From an uncultured Paracoccaceae bacterium (GTDB taxonomy: Bacteria > Pseudomonadota > Alphaproteobacteria > Rhodobacterales > Rhodobacteraceae): a stretch of 64,000 nucleotides of DNA. The stretch is from the NCBI GenBank assembly GCA_947492825.1, contig CANLNT010000001.1, positions 1,302,001 through 1,366,000 of the forward strand, written 5' to 3'. A model generated the notes under the pieces. It ran no database searches. It had not been told where the DNA came from and saw only the letters and a list, made by a program, of their open reading frames with translations. The translations under genes and the position numbers were made by a program. Numbering within the stretch: position 1 is the stretch's first letter; each line of letters opens with the position of its first letter. Below are positions 17,591 through 25,878 of the stretch, one piece after another.

Positions 17591-18526
17591 ATGACACTTT
17601 ATCGGGACTCATTTCCTCCCAGCAATGCCGACTTATTCTTGGCCTATGTCGGGATGGAAACCGACTTAATGTTCAATCAGGGCGTCGATTTGCCCGGCTT
17701 TGCTTCATACCCGCTTCTGAAAACTACGGAGGGTAGAGAGCTTCTCAAAGGATATATGAAAGACCTGATCGCTCTGGGCAAAGAATCGCATGCTGGTGTA
17801 ATTCTTGAAAGCCCGACATGGGTCGCCAATCGAGACCGCGGGTCTGCAATTGGGTACGATTTCCCCGAACTCAAGCAGCTTAATCTAGATGCTATCGCCA
17901 TGATGGCGGCAGTTCGCTCAGAAAGCGATCATGCTCCGACGATCATCAGTGCGAATATCGGACCGCGCGACGATGCGTACGCACCGGAAACGCAAATGAA
18001 CGCTGATGAGGCGGAGATCTATCATTCGGAGCAAGTATCTGTTCTGGCAGACACAGATCTGGATGTGATCAGCGGATACACCTTGGCGTACCCATCTGAG
18101 GCGGTTGGCATCGTCAGGGCGGCCCGCAGGTTCGAGCTTCCGGTTGTCATTTCTTTCACTGTGGAAACAGACGGGCGGTTGCCGACCGGCGCGTCACTGG
18201 AGGGCGCAATATCGGAGGTCGAAGTTGCGACTGACAGCTATGCAGCCTACTATATGATCAACTGCGCGCATCCTCAGCATTTCTCGGGAGTCCTCGAAGA
18301 CGCGCCGTGGATGCAGCGTGTAGGAGGTATCATTGCCAATGCGTCTCGCTGCAGCCATGCCGAACTGGACGAAGCCGAAGAACTGGATGACGGCAATCCG
18401 ACCGAGTTGGGTGAGCAGCTGTCCGATATCAGGCGGCGCTTTCCTCAAATTCGGGTTTTGGGAGGGTGTTGCGGCACCGACATGCGCCACATGAAGCAGA
18501 TCGTGAATGCCGCCCGGACACCTTAA
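17591..18526 (+). CDS. Homocysteine S-methyltransferase family protein
   Basis: 311 residues from the ATG at 17591; a TTG at 17549 would add 14 residues. The (beta/alpha)8 S-methyltransferase family is indicated by the three zinc-ligand cysteines: one in MINCAHPQHF and the pair in LGGCCGTDMRHM near the C-terminus. Members transfer methyl groups from S-methylmethionine, betaine or similar donors to homocysteine. The exact donor cannot be told. The gene is visibly less GC-rich than mfd and the genes after it, and it has a poor ribosome-binding site, which may point to transfer. It is convergent with the MFS gene. Confidence 0.82.
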   Translation: MTLYRDSFPPSNADLFLAYVGMETDLMFNQGVDLPGFASYPLLKTTEGRELLKGYMKDLIALGKESHAGVILESPTWVANRDRGSAIGYDFPELKQLNLDAIAMMAAVRSESDHAPTIISANIGPRDDAYAPETQMNADEAEIYHSEQVSVLADTDLDVISGYTLAYPSEAVGIVRAARRFELPVVISFTVETDGRLPTGASLEGAISEVEVATDSYAAYYMINCAHPQHFSGVLEDAPWMQRVGGIIANASRCSHAELDEAEELDDGNPTELGEQLSDIRRRFPQIRVLGGCCGTDMRHMKQIVNAARTP

Positions 18527-18599
18527 GCCGACATTCGCCACATCGCAGAAACTTGTTAGGTTGGGCTCAAACCAGGCATTCATTGATGCTGTTGATATC

Positions 18600-19808
18600 T
18601 TATTCCTCGCCCGGGCGTTTGATGCGGGTTGTAAGCCAGAATGCGAGCACTGCGCAGATCAGTACCCCGATCCCAATGGGGACGGGGGTTCCGTCGAAGG
18701 CAAGGCCAATGGGGGCTGCGATGATAACAGCGCCGACCGTTGAGATGGCGGCGATCAGAGAGGCGGCCATGCCGGCGATATGGGGCAGGGGTTCCATCGC
18801 AAGCGCGTTGAGATTGCCGATGGTCAGGCCCGCCTGATAGAAGCCTGTGGTGACCCAGATCACGTAGATGCCGAAGGTCAGCCAGTAGGGGCCGCCCATC
18901 AGCGTGATGGCGATCATGGCGATGCTGACAGCGATTTGCACCATGAACATTGCGCGAATGATGGCGCGCATGCCCAAGCGCACCACAAGCCGCGCGTTCA
19001 GAAGGCTACCGGTCGCGGCGACAACGGCGATGCCGCCGAACCAGAAATGAAACACATCGCCCTGATCAAAGGTCACATCAAAGACCTGTTGGGTTGAGGA
19101 CAGGCCCGTAAACAGCATCCCAAAGGTCAGGGTCTGAATGATGATCGACAGGCGGGTTGTGGGGTGGGTCAACACCTCGCGTGCGGCGGACAGCAGGGCC
19201 GTCACGTTCAGCGGGCGGCGGGTTTCTGGCGTTGATGTCTCTGGCTGGCGGATCAGGAGCCACGTGACGGTCACAACGGAGAACGTCACAAAGGACAAGA
19301 AGATCGCCCGCCAGCCGAGGCCTTCGATGATGAAATGACCCATGGTCGGAGCAAGCGCCGGGACCAGCGAGAAGACCACCATCACAAAGGACAGGATACG
19401 GGCCATGTTTGGCCCGGCATAAAGATCGCGGATCATGGCCATCGTTGCGACACGCGGGCCTGCCGCCCCGATGCCTTGCAGGACACGGGCTGCCAGCATC
19501 ACCTCGAGACTTTGTGCGGCCCATGCCAGAAGGGCCGAGGCACAATAAAGAAGCGCGCCGCCGACGAGCACCGGCTTGCGGCCAAAGGTGTCAGCCAATG
19601 GCCCCGTGACAAAGGTGCCGAGCCCCATGCCCAGCACAAAGCTGGTGATGATCAGCTGCGCGCGGTTGGCATCACCGGGCGAAAGCTCTGCCGCGATTTC
19701 GGGCAGTGCGGGCAGCATGGCATCTATCGAAAAGGCCACTGTCGCGGCCAGCATCGCCATCAGGGCAATAAATTCGGTTTGGTGCAGGCGTTTGGTGGGT
19801 GCGTTCAC
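18600..19808 (-). CDS. Bcr/CflA-type MFS efflux transporter
   Basis: 402 residues and about 12 membrane helices. FSIDAMLPALPEIAAEL near the N-terminus and the loop GPLADTFGRKPVLVGG are characteristic of the Bcr/CflA drug-resistance branch of the major facilitator superfamily. The start is a GTG at 19808 because it forms a GTGA 4-bp overlap with the stop of the DsbA-family gene; a longer reading to 19856 would overlap deeply. It is the last gene of the ligase-DsbA-MFS operon. The exported compound is unknown. Confidence 0.85.
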   Translation of the reverse strand: MNAPTKRLHQTEFIALMAMLAATVAFSIDAMLPALPEIAAELSPGDANRAQLIITSFVLGMGLGTFVTGPLADTFGRKPVLVGGALLYCASALLAWAAQSLEVMLAARVLQGIGAAGPRVATMAMIRDLYAGPNMARILSFVMVVFSLVPALAPTMGHFIIEGLGWRAIFLSFVTFSVVTVTWLLIRQPETSTPETRRPLNVTALLSAAREVLTHPTTRLSIIIQTLTFGMLFTGLSSTQQVFDVTFDQGDVFHFWFGGIAVVAATGSLLNARLVVRLGMRAIIRAMFMVQIAVSIAMIAITLMGGPYWLTFGIYVIWVTTGFYQAGLTIGNLNALAMEPLPHIAGMAASLIAAISTVGAVIIAAPIGLAFDGTPVPIGIGVLICAVLAFWLTTRIKRPGEE

Positions 19809-20449
19809 TCTGCCGCGTCCAGTTGTTTCTGAATGTCCGCGATGACCTGCACCCACATTTCGGGCGGCTGCGCACCGGGGACGGCGTGTTGTTGGGCCAC
19901 GACAAAGGTCGGGACAGAATTGACGCCCATTTCGCGGCTGTGGGCATCACGCTTGCGGATGTCATCAAGATCAGCGTCCGTGGACAGCAGGCGGGTGACG
20001 GTGGCGGCGTCCATCTCGGCGGTGTCGGCGATGTCGGCCAAAACCTCGTGATCGCCAATGTCGCGGCCTTCGACAAAGTAGGCTTTGAACAACAAGTCGA
20101 CCACGAAAATCTGGCGCTGTTCGATCCCGGCCCAGTGGATCAGACGGTGAGCATCAAGCGTGTTGGGGGTTTTCTTGATGGCCTCAAAGTTGATCAGCGC
20201 ACCGGCATTGGCGGCGTGTTCGACCACGGGGGCATAGGCCTTGACCGCACCTTCTTTGCCACCGAACTTGCCTTCGAGATAGGCGCGGCGGTCCATGCCG
20301 CCGGCGGGCATGTCAGGGTTGAGCTGGAACGGGTGCCATTCGATCACAAAGGGGTGGTCGGGCACCTGGGCCAAGGCCTTATCAAGGTTGGTCTTGCCGA
20401 TGTAGCACCACGGACAGATCGGGTCAGAGATAATATCAAGTTTGACCAT
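19805..20449 (-). CDS. DsbA-family (FrnE-like) oxidoreductase
   Basis: 214 residues, cytoplasmic (no signal peptide). The thioredoxin-fold active site CPWC occurs at residues 12-15 (SDPICPWCYIG), with a helical insertion and a C-terminal VPTFVVAQQHAVPGAQ segment containing the cis-proline. This matches the FrnE/2-hydroxychromene-2-carboxylate isomerase-like group of DsbA proteins. The ATG at 20449 lies inside the end of the upstream ligase gene (14-bp overlap), so translation is coupled. Its partner or substrate is not known. Confidence 0.88.
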   Translation of the reverse strand: MVKLDIISDPICPWCYIGKTNLDKALAQVPDHPFVIEWHPFQLNPDMPAGGMDRRAYLEGKFGGKEGAVKAYAPVVEHAANAGALINFEAIKKTPNTLDAHRLIHWAGIEQRQIFVVDLLFKAYFVEGRDIGDHEVLADIADTAEMDAATVTRLLSTDADLDDIRKRDAHSREMGVNSVPTFVVAQQHAVPGAQPPEMWVQVIADIQKQLDAAE

Positions 20450-21902
20450 GTTCGGCTTCCCAAGTTTCGCGCAAAACGTGGCGCAGAAGTTTGTTGTTGG
20501 TCCCGCGGGGCAGGCTGTCGACCCGGCAAAAGACGCGGGGAATCTTATAGGCCGCGAGATGCGCGCTGGCATATGCGGTCAGATCATCCTCATCTAACAG
20601 GTTGTCGGCGACATAAAAGGCCGCAATGAGCGAAAGGTCTGTGCGCAGGCGCACTTCGGCGGCGGCAACCTCTGTGATGGCGGGGTGGTGGGTCAGGGCC
20701 TCTTCAACCTCGATCGGGCTGACGCGGGTGCCGCCGGCGTTCATCATGTCGTCGGCGCGACCGGCATAGGCAATGGCGCCGTCCGGGGTTTCATGGCCGA
20801 TGTCGCCGGTGAGGAACCAGTCGCCGTCGAATTTCGCCGCCGTCTCGGCGGGCTGGTTCAGGTAGCCCAGCATCAGGCCGGGGTCGGATCGGTGGACGGC
20901 GATAATCTGGCTGTCGGGCATCAATTGCACGCGGCGGCCGGGCTGAGGATAGCCAAGTGTGCCGGGCGGCGCGGGGCGATTTGGGCTGCCAGAGATGAAG
21001 GTCGAACATTCGGACATGCCATAGGCCTCGTGCAGGGGCGTGCCTGTCACCGTTTGCCAGCGTTGGCGGAGCGTTTCGGGGAGCTTTTCACCCGCAGAAA
21101 GCCCGTGCCGGAGTTGGGGCATCGGTGGCATGTCACCGCGAAGGATGCGGCGGTAGACACCGGGTGCGGCGGCGAAGATGGTGGCGTCGTGTTGTGCCAG
21201 AAGCGCGGGCAGGGCGGTGGCATCGGTGCCGGGGGCCGGGATCAGGGCCGTGGCCCCGATCGACCAGGGGTCCATCAACCCGGTGCCAAGCGTATAGGTC
21301 CAGTTGAACGCGCCTGCGTGTAGCAGCCGGTCATCCGCGCGCAGCCCGTACCAGCCATCCCACATCATGCGACGGGCCAGAATGGCGCGGTGCGCGTGCA
21401 CAACGGCGCGCGGCTGACCGGAGGTGCCAGAGGTGTAAATGATATAGGCAGGGCGTTCGGGATCACCCAGATCCGGCTTGGCGAGGGTCGAGCCGGGCGC
21501 GACCTGGTGTAGGTTCTGGACTTGCAAGCGCGGGATATCCTGATCGGGCAGTGATATGCCCGCGCTATGGACCACAAGGGCAGGTGCAGTGTCTGCGGCG
21601 ATACGCGTCACCTCTGGCGTGGTCAGTTGCGAGGAGGTCGGAATTGGGATCAGCCCCGCGTAGATGCACGCCAGATAGAGGATCGGAAAGTCAGGCGTAT
21701 TGCCCAGGCGCATCAGCACGCGGTCTTGCCCCGGTGTCAGGCCGCGATCCAAAAGGGTCTGTGCGGTTGCGCGCACGGCGCGGTCCAAATCGCTGTAGCG
21801 AAGCGTCAGCGGGTCCGGGCCAAGCACCGCAAGCGCGGGATGATCGGCGCGGGCCTTGGCCTGCGACAAAACATAGGCCGCCATGTTGAACGGGGTGCGC
21901 AT
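20436..21902 (-). CDS. Acyl-/aryl-CoA synthetase (AMP-dependent ligase)
   Basis: 488 residues of the ANL adenylating superfamily. The phosphate-binding loop is YTSGTSGQPRAVV, the adenine region is near YGMSECS, the hinge aspartate is in FLTGDIGHETPDG, and the C-terminal RGTNNKLLR carries the expected catalytic lysine. It activates a carboxylate to an acyl-AMP and then a CoA thioester; the acid is not identifiable, although the shape resembles benzoate/medium-chain ligases. It heads an overlapping operon with the DsbA-family and MFS genes and is divergent from the XRE-cupin regulator 65 bp away, which may control it. Confidence 0.86.
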   Translation of the reverse strand: MRTPFNMAAYVLSQAKARADHPALAVLGPDPLTLRYSDLDRAVRATAQTLLDRGLTPGQDRVLMRLGNTPDFPILYLACIYAGLIPIPTSSQLTTPEVTRIAADTAPALVVHSAGISLPDQDIPRLQVQNLHQVAPGSTLAKPDLGDPERPAYIIYTSGTSGQPRAVVHAHRAILARRMMWDGWYGLRADDRLLHAGAFNWTYTLGTGLMDPWSIGATALIPAPGTDATALPALLAQHDATIFAAAPGVYRRILRGDMPPMPQLRHGLSAGEKLPETLRQRWQTVTGTPLHEAYGMSECSTFISGSPNRPAPPGTLGYPQPGRRVQLMPDSQIIAVHRSDPGLMLGYLNQPAETAAKFDGDWFLTGDIGHETPDGAIAYAGRADDMMNAGGTRVSPIEVEEALTHHPAITEVAAAEVRLRTDLSLIAAFYVADNLLDEDDLTAYASAHLAAYKIPRVFCRVDSLPRGTNNKLLRHVLRETWEAEHGQT

Positions 21903-21967
21903 GAGCTATCGCTATGTCGGCTGCAGCGCGGTTGCAAGGTGGGGGCTTTGCCGGGTATGTGACCCAT

Positions 21968-22591
21968 ATGGCTGAGACTGACCCAAAATCCCTGATCCGC
22001 GTGGCCCGCAACAATGGCGACAGCGCCACCGCAGCACCGGTTGATCTGGGTGCGCGGGTGCGTGCGCTGCGCAAAGAGCGCGACTGGACGTTGGAACAGG
22101 CCGCCAAGCAGGCAGGTCTTGCACGCTCGACGTTGTCCAAAATCGAGAACGGGCAAATGTCGCCCACATATGATGCGCTCAAGAAACTGGCCGAGGGATT
22201 GGCGATTTCGATCCCTCAGTTGTTCACGCCGCCGTCGAAAGAGCAGGTGAACGGGCGCATGGTGATGACGCAGCGCGATGATCCGGTGCGGCATGTGACA
22301 ACCACCTATGAGCATGACCTGCTGGCCGAAGCGCTGACACAGAAGAAAATGCTGCCCTATCGCGCGCGGATCAGAGCGCGGAAGATGGACGATTTCGACG
22401 GCTGGGTCCGCCACGATGGCGAAGAGTTTCTGTATGTGCTGACCGGGACGATCCGGCTTTACACGGAGTTCTATGAACCGGTCGAGATGGGGCGCGGTGA
22501 CAGCGCCTATTACGACGCCACGATGGGGCACAACGTGGTGTCGGTCAGCCCCGAGGATGCAACAATCCTGTGGGTGACGGCGCTGGTCTAG
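21968..22591 (+). CDS. XRE-family regulator with C-terminal cupin
   Basis: 207 residues. A helix-turn-helix is visible at about residues 28-80 (LGARVRALRKERDWTLEQAA, then ARSTLSKIENG), followed by a cupin domain from about residue 125 (WVRHDGEEFLYVLTG). This PuuR/HipB-like architecture senses a small ligand in the cupin and represses nearby transport or catabolic genes. The ATG at 21968 is preferred; an in-frame ATG at 21914 is possible. It is divergent from the acyl-CoA ligase operon and overlaps the convergent aquaporin by 4 bp. Confidence 0.88.
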   Translation: MAETDPKSLIRVARNNGDSATAAPVDLGARVRALRKERDWTLEQAAKQAGLARSTLSKIENGQMSPTYDALKKLAEGLAISIPQLFTPPSKEQVNGRMVMTQRDDPVRHVTTTYEHDLLAEALTQKKMLPYRARIRARKMDDFDGWVRHDGEEFLYVLTGTIRLYTEFYEPVEMGRGDSAYYDATMGHNVVSVSPEDATILWVTALV

Positions 22592-23238
22592 TCGCGCGGG
22601 AAGAGTTTCGGCAGGATCAGGGCCGCGACGCCGAGGCCCACCACTTGCATCACGATGAACAGGGGCGCGTCGGCGGGATTGATCCCGGCAAAGGTATCCG
22701 AGAAGGTCCGCGCAATGGTCACTGCGGGGTTCGCAAAGCTTGTGGACGAGGTGAACCAATAGGCCCCTGTGATATAGAGTGCGACGAGGGTCGGCACCGC
22801 CTCTGGCCGGGATTTCAGCCCACCGAAGATCACGAAAAGCAGGCCGAAGGAGGCAAAAACCTCTGACGTCCATAGGCCGGGACCGGTGCGGGCGGTGGTT
22901 GAAAATTGCAGGACCGAGAGGTCGAACATGACATGGGTCAGCCAGACGCCCATGATGCCGCCTGCGATTTGCACAACGATGAAAGATGCGGCGGTTGTTG
23001 CGTCAATCTCGCGCCGGATCAAAAACGCCAGCGTGACCACAGGATTGAAATGCGCGCCCGAGACGGGGCCGAGCGTTGTGATGATGACATAGAGGATGCA
23101 GCCTGTGGCAATGGCATTGGCCAGCAGTGCGATGGCGGTGTTGCCGTCTGACAGGTTCGCACCCATGATGCCCGAGCCCACCACACCAATCAGCAGCAGG
23201 GCTGTGCCAAGCCATTCAGCTAGAAGCTTTTGTGCCAT
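22588..23238 (-). CDS. Aquaporin/MIP family channel
   Basis: 216 residues with six membrane helices and the two half-helix motifs: the first is NPV (GAHFNPVVTL) instead of the usual NPA, and the second is canonical NPA followed by the selectivity arginine (FANPAVTIAR). Family members pass water, glycerol or small neutral solutes such as arsenite. The substrate is undecided; the unusual first motif is recurrent in a subset of the family. The ATG at 23238 shares a base with the stop of the preceding reading frame (TGATG), suggesting translational coupling. Confidence 0.88.
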   Translation of the reverse strand: MAQKLLAEWLGTALLLIGVVGSGIMGANLSDGNTAIALLANAIATGCILYVIITTLGPVSGAHFNPVVTLAFLIRREIDATTAASFIVVQIAGGIMGVWLTHVMFDLSVLQFSTTARTGPGLWTSEVFASFGLLFVIFGGLKSRPEAVPTLVALYITGAYWFTSSTSFANPAVTIARTFSDTFAGINPADAPLFIVMQVVGLGVAALILPKLFPRD

Positions 23239-23549
23239 CAATCCGGTCCTGTGGTCATCAATGCTTGCGACAGGGCATCGCCCTGCCGGAGGGTGACGTC
23301 AAGAGCCAGATAGCGCCGCACCGTAATGGTGAGCCGGTCAGAGGTGGTTTGGGCGGACGTGATTGGGCCAACGCTGATGGAGGCAAGATCGCTGGGCGGA
23401 GGATGGAACGGGCTGCGTGACCGGTGCGGCGGACGAGGCTGTTCATGGGCTGCGGGGTAGAGCGGTATTGTAACGGATGTGTGACGACGGGTCGCGTCAG
23501 CGGCCCGTGTGCGGGTAAGCGGCTTTGCTTGCAAAGTTGCGGCCGTCAC
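23238..23549 (-). CDS. Hypothetical 103-residue protein upstream of the aquaporin
   Basis: The frame ends in TGATG fused to the aquaporin start, and its second half (from about LASISVGPITSAQTT) has codon third positions that look coding. The first half is proline/arginine-rich and unconvincing, and a second frame at 23258-23446 begins more plausibly (MNSLVRRTGHAAR). The true gene may be shorter, or the region may contain a frameshift. No family is recognised. Confidence 0.35.
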   Translation of the reverse strand: MTAATLQAKPLTRTRAADATRRHTSVTIPLYPAAHEQPRPPHRSRSPFHPPPSDLASISVGPITSAQTTSDRLTITVRRYLALDVTLRQGDALSQALMTTGPD

Positions 23550-23598
23550 CGGGTGGCCATGGCGCGCCAGCCTTTCATAAAGCCAAAGCTTCCAGCCC

Positions 23599-23724
23599 TT
23601 AGATCACCATGTCCGCTGCACCCAAGACGACCTGACCGCCGGTGATCGCGGCGGTACCGACGACCCGTGCAGGGGTGCAGGCGCTGGCCGCAAGGAGCGC
23701 GGCCAGCAAGAGCAGGCGGATCAC
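23599..23724 (-). CDS. Very small lipoprotein (41 residues)
   Basis: A GTG start overlaps the stop codon of the upstream peptide-binding protein in a GTGA quartet. The translation begins VIRLLLLAALLAASAC, a compact lipoprotein signal with lipobox cysteine at residue 16, followed by a 25-residue tail TPARVVGTAAITGG... ending in TAA. It has the tight spacing and signal structure of a real gene although it is short. Function unknown; it may be a membrane-anchored accessory of the transport protein gene it is coupled to. Confidence 0.65.
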   Translation of the reverse strand: MIRLLLLAALLAASACTPARVVGTAAITGGQVVLGAADMVI

Positions 23725-25535
23725 TCTTCCCACCACCAGACGTCTGGCTGCCAGCCCGGCCAATCACCAAAGATGGGCAGGGGTTCGGGGAATTTCAGCT
23801 CTTTGACGTGGGCCAGACGGCTGATGTTCCACTGGTAGATCGGGATGACGTAGCGGCCAGAGGTCAGGACACGATCAAGGGCCTGCACGGCGGCAACAAA
23901 GTCATCCTGGCTGTCAGAGGTCAGCAGCCGTTCGATCATCGCGTCAACGGCAGGGGACTGCACGCCCATCAGGTTGCGCGAACCGGGTGTCTCGGCCGCC
24001 TCCATCCCGTAATAGGCGTATTGTTCGTTGCCCGGTGAGAGCGACACGCCACGCCGATAGTAGGTCATGTCAAAGTCGAAGGCGTCGGTGCGTTCCTTGA
24101 ATTGAGCGCTGTCGACGGATTGTACGTCAACGGTCACACCGATGCGTTCGAGGCTGCGCGCGAACATGTCGATGATCGCGGCATTCTCAGACGAGCCCGA
24201 TTTCAGGAGAATCTCAAATGTGAAGGGATTGCCATCAGCATCCTTCATCACGCCATCCTGAATGGTGTAGCCTGCGGCTTCCATCATTTCGAGAGCCTTA
24301 GCAGTGCCAGCGCGGTTGCGTTCAGAGCCGTCACCAACGGGCAAGCTGTAACCCTCGATCGCACCGGGGGTGAGGTCGGCGGCGAAGGGTTCAAGGAATT
24401 CCAGCACACGGCCGGAAGCCGCGTCGTGGGACATGCCGAGCGGCGAGTTTGACCAATATGACGTGATGCGCGGTTGCTGGCTGCCGGTCATCGCCTCGTT
24501 GATGAATTCAAAATTGAAGGCCTGTATCATCGCGTCGCGGACCTGCCAATCGGTGAATTGGTCGCGGCGGGTGTTCATCACAAATCCGGTCATGCCCGAG
24601 GGGCGCTGATGCGGCAGGACGAATTTGACCACGTCGCCGGATTCGGTGGCGGGGAAGTTGTACTGGCTTTCCCATTTGGCCACGTTGAATTCGCGGTTGG
24701 AATTGACGATGCCGGTTTTGAACGCCTCAAACGCGGCGGTTTCGTCGCCGAAAAATTCCAGCCGGATTTCATCCAGGTTTGCGGTGCCGCGCCGGAAAGG
24801 GATGTCAGCGCCCCAGTAGTCCGGGTTCCGGGTCAATGAAATGAAGCGTCCGGCGTCGAAGTCACTAACGACGTAGGGCGATGAGGTGATTGGCACGATA
24901 TCAAGGCCACTTTCGGCGAAATCGACACCGTCCCACTGCGCCTTTTTCAGGATCGGGCGCAGACCGGCCAGAAGTGCGAGTTCCCGGTCGTCGGTGTTGA
25001 ATTCAAAGCGCACGACGCCGGGGCGCACCTCTGTCAGGCTGGCGACCTTGCCCCAGAACCCGCGATAGCGCCCATGGCCTTCGGTGCCGAGTGTTTCGAA
25101 CGACCAGATCACGTCTTCGGCGGTGACCGGGCTGCCATCAGAGAATCGGGCGTCCGGATTAAGGGTAAATTCGACCCATTCGCGATTCGGTCCGGTTTCG
25201 ATCCCGGAGGCCAGAACCCCGTAAAGCGAGAAGGGTTCATCGAGCGTGCGGCCCATCAGGCTTTCGCCGATCAAGAAGCGCAACTGCCAGTGAACAGAGC
25301 CTTTTTGGATGTAGGGGTTCATGCTGTCAAAGCTGCCAACGGCCGATGTCACGATACGGCCGCCCTTGGGCGCATCGGGATTTACATAGGGCAGTGACAC
25401 AAAATCAGGTGGCAGTGCGGGTTCGCCATACATAGCTATGCCATGCTGCGGTTCGGCCTGTGCGGCGCTTGCGGCCAGAACGAACGCTGCGGTGGCGGTC
25501 AGTCGGCTGATCTGATGGAAAATGTCTATGCGCAT
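23721..25535 (-). CDS. Peptide/oligopeptide ABC transporter substrate-binding protein (SBP_bac_5, YejA-like)
   Basis: 604 residues with signal peptide (TATAAFVLAASAAQAEP). The rest is a family 5 extracellular solute-binding protein; DAPKGGRIVTSAVGSFDSM near the start and FSDGSPVTAEDVIWSF are typical, and the length and C-terminal WPGWQPDVWWWEE resemble YejA-type proteins. It captures oligopeptides or related compounds in the periplasm. No permease or ATPase genes follow, so it is an orphan in this window. Its stop is coupled to the tiny lipoprotein gene. Confidence 0.9.
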   Translation of the reverse strand: MRIDIFHQISRLTATAAFVLAASAAQAEPQHGIAMYGEPALPPDFVSLPYVNPDAPKGGRIVTSAVGSFDSMNPYIQKGSVHWQLRFLIGESLMGRTLDEPFSLYGVLASGIETGPNREWVEFTLNPDARFSDGSPVTAEDVIWSFETLGTEGHGRYRGFWGKVASLTEVRPGVVRFEFNTDDRELALLAGLRPILKKAQWDGVDFAESGLDIVPITSSPYVVSDFDAGRFISLTRNPDYWGADIPFRRGTANLDEIRLEFFGDETAAFEAFKTGIVNSNREFNVAKWESQYNFPATESGDVVKFVLPHQRPSGMTGFVMNTRRDQFTDWQVRDAMIQAFNFEFINEAMTGSQQPRITSYWSNSPLGMSHDAASGRVLEFLEPFAADLTPGAIEGYSLPVGDGSERNRAGTAKALEMMEAAGYTIQDGVMKDADGNPFTFEILLKSGSSENAAIIDMFARSLERIGVTVDVQSVDSAQFKERTDAFDFDMTYYRRGVSLSPGNEQYAYYGMEAAETPGSRNLMGVQSPAVDAMIERLLTSDSQDDFVAAVQALDRVLTSGRYVIPIYQWNISRLAHVKELKFPEPLPIFGDWPGWQPDVWWWEE

Positions 25536-25613
25536 TTTGGCAACAATCCCTTTGGTCCCTGTGTGCTTGGACTTTGAGCGTAAAGAGGGTTGCGAGCCTT
25601 TTCAAACTTTTAG

Positions 25614-25643
25614 CTTGGCTGCGCGCAAGTCATTGCTTATAAC
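25614..25643 (+). promoter_or_regulatory. Sigma70-like promoter for the candidate sRNA
   Basis: TTGGCT (25614-25619) and TATAAC (25638-25643) are separated by 18 bp on the plus strand, which would start transcription near 25650. No reading frame follows; instead two hairpins and a T tract follow within 80 bp. Confidence 0.5.
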
Positions 25644-25649
25644 GGGGGC

Positions 25650-25725
25650 ACTGCTCGATAGGTTTCTTGCCTGTATGAAACCTGCCTCAATAACTTAACG
25701 CCAGCTTCGTGCTGGCGTTTTTTTT
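25650..25725 (+). ncRNA. Candidate ~75-nt small RNA with two hairpins
   Basis: Downstream of the promoter-like pair is a first hairpin with perfect 7-bp arms AGGTTTC/GAAACCT (25660-25666, 25677-25683) and a 10-nt loop TTGCCTGTAT. A single-stranded linker GCCTCAATAACTT and a strong intrinsic terminator follow (stem 25697-25705/25711-25719, then eight T). There is no open reading frame. The layout (promoter, short structured body, terminator, ~150 bp clear of the next gene) is that of a free-standing trans-acting sRNA. It lies in the 343-bp gap between the divergent peptide-binding protein gene and the RTX gene. I do not recognise a named family. Confidence 0.5.
25697..25725 (+). terminator. 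Strong intrinsic terminator of the candidate sRNA
   Basis: AACGCCAGC pairs perfectly with GCTGGCGTT over a 5-nt loop and runs directly into eight consecutive T residues on the plus strand. There is no plus-strand protein gene upstream within the gap, so it needs a transcript of its own. Confidence 0.8.
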
Positions 25726-25878
25726 GGGTTTTGGGGACGGGCATCTTCCTGATCTGGTTTGTGTCACTTGTGCAGTAATTGCGACAGCGTGGCGGCAATT
25801 GCGAATTGCGGGCTTTGGACGTTGACCCCATTACGCGGTCTGGTCAGATTGAGGCAAAATCAACCGGGAGAGACCTGA

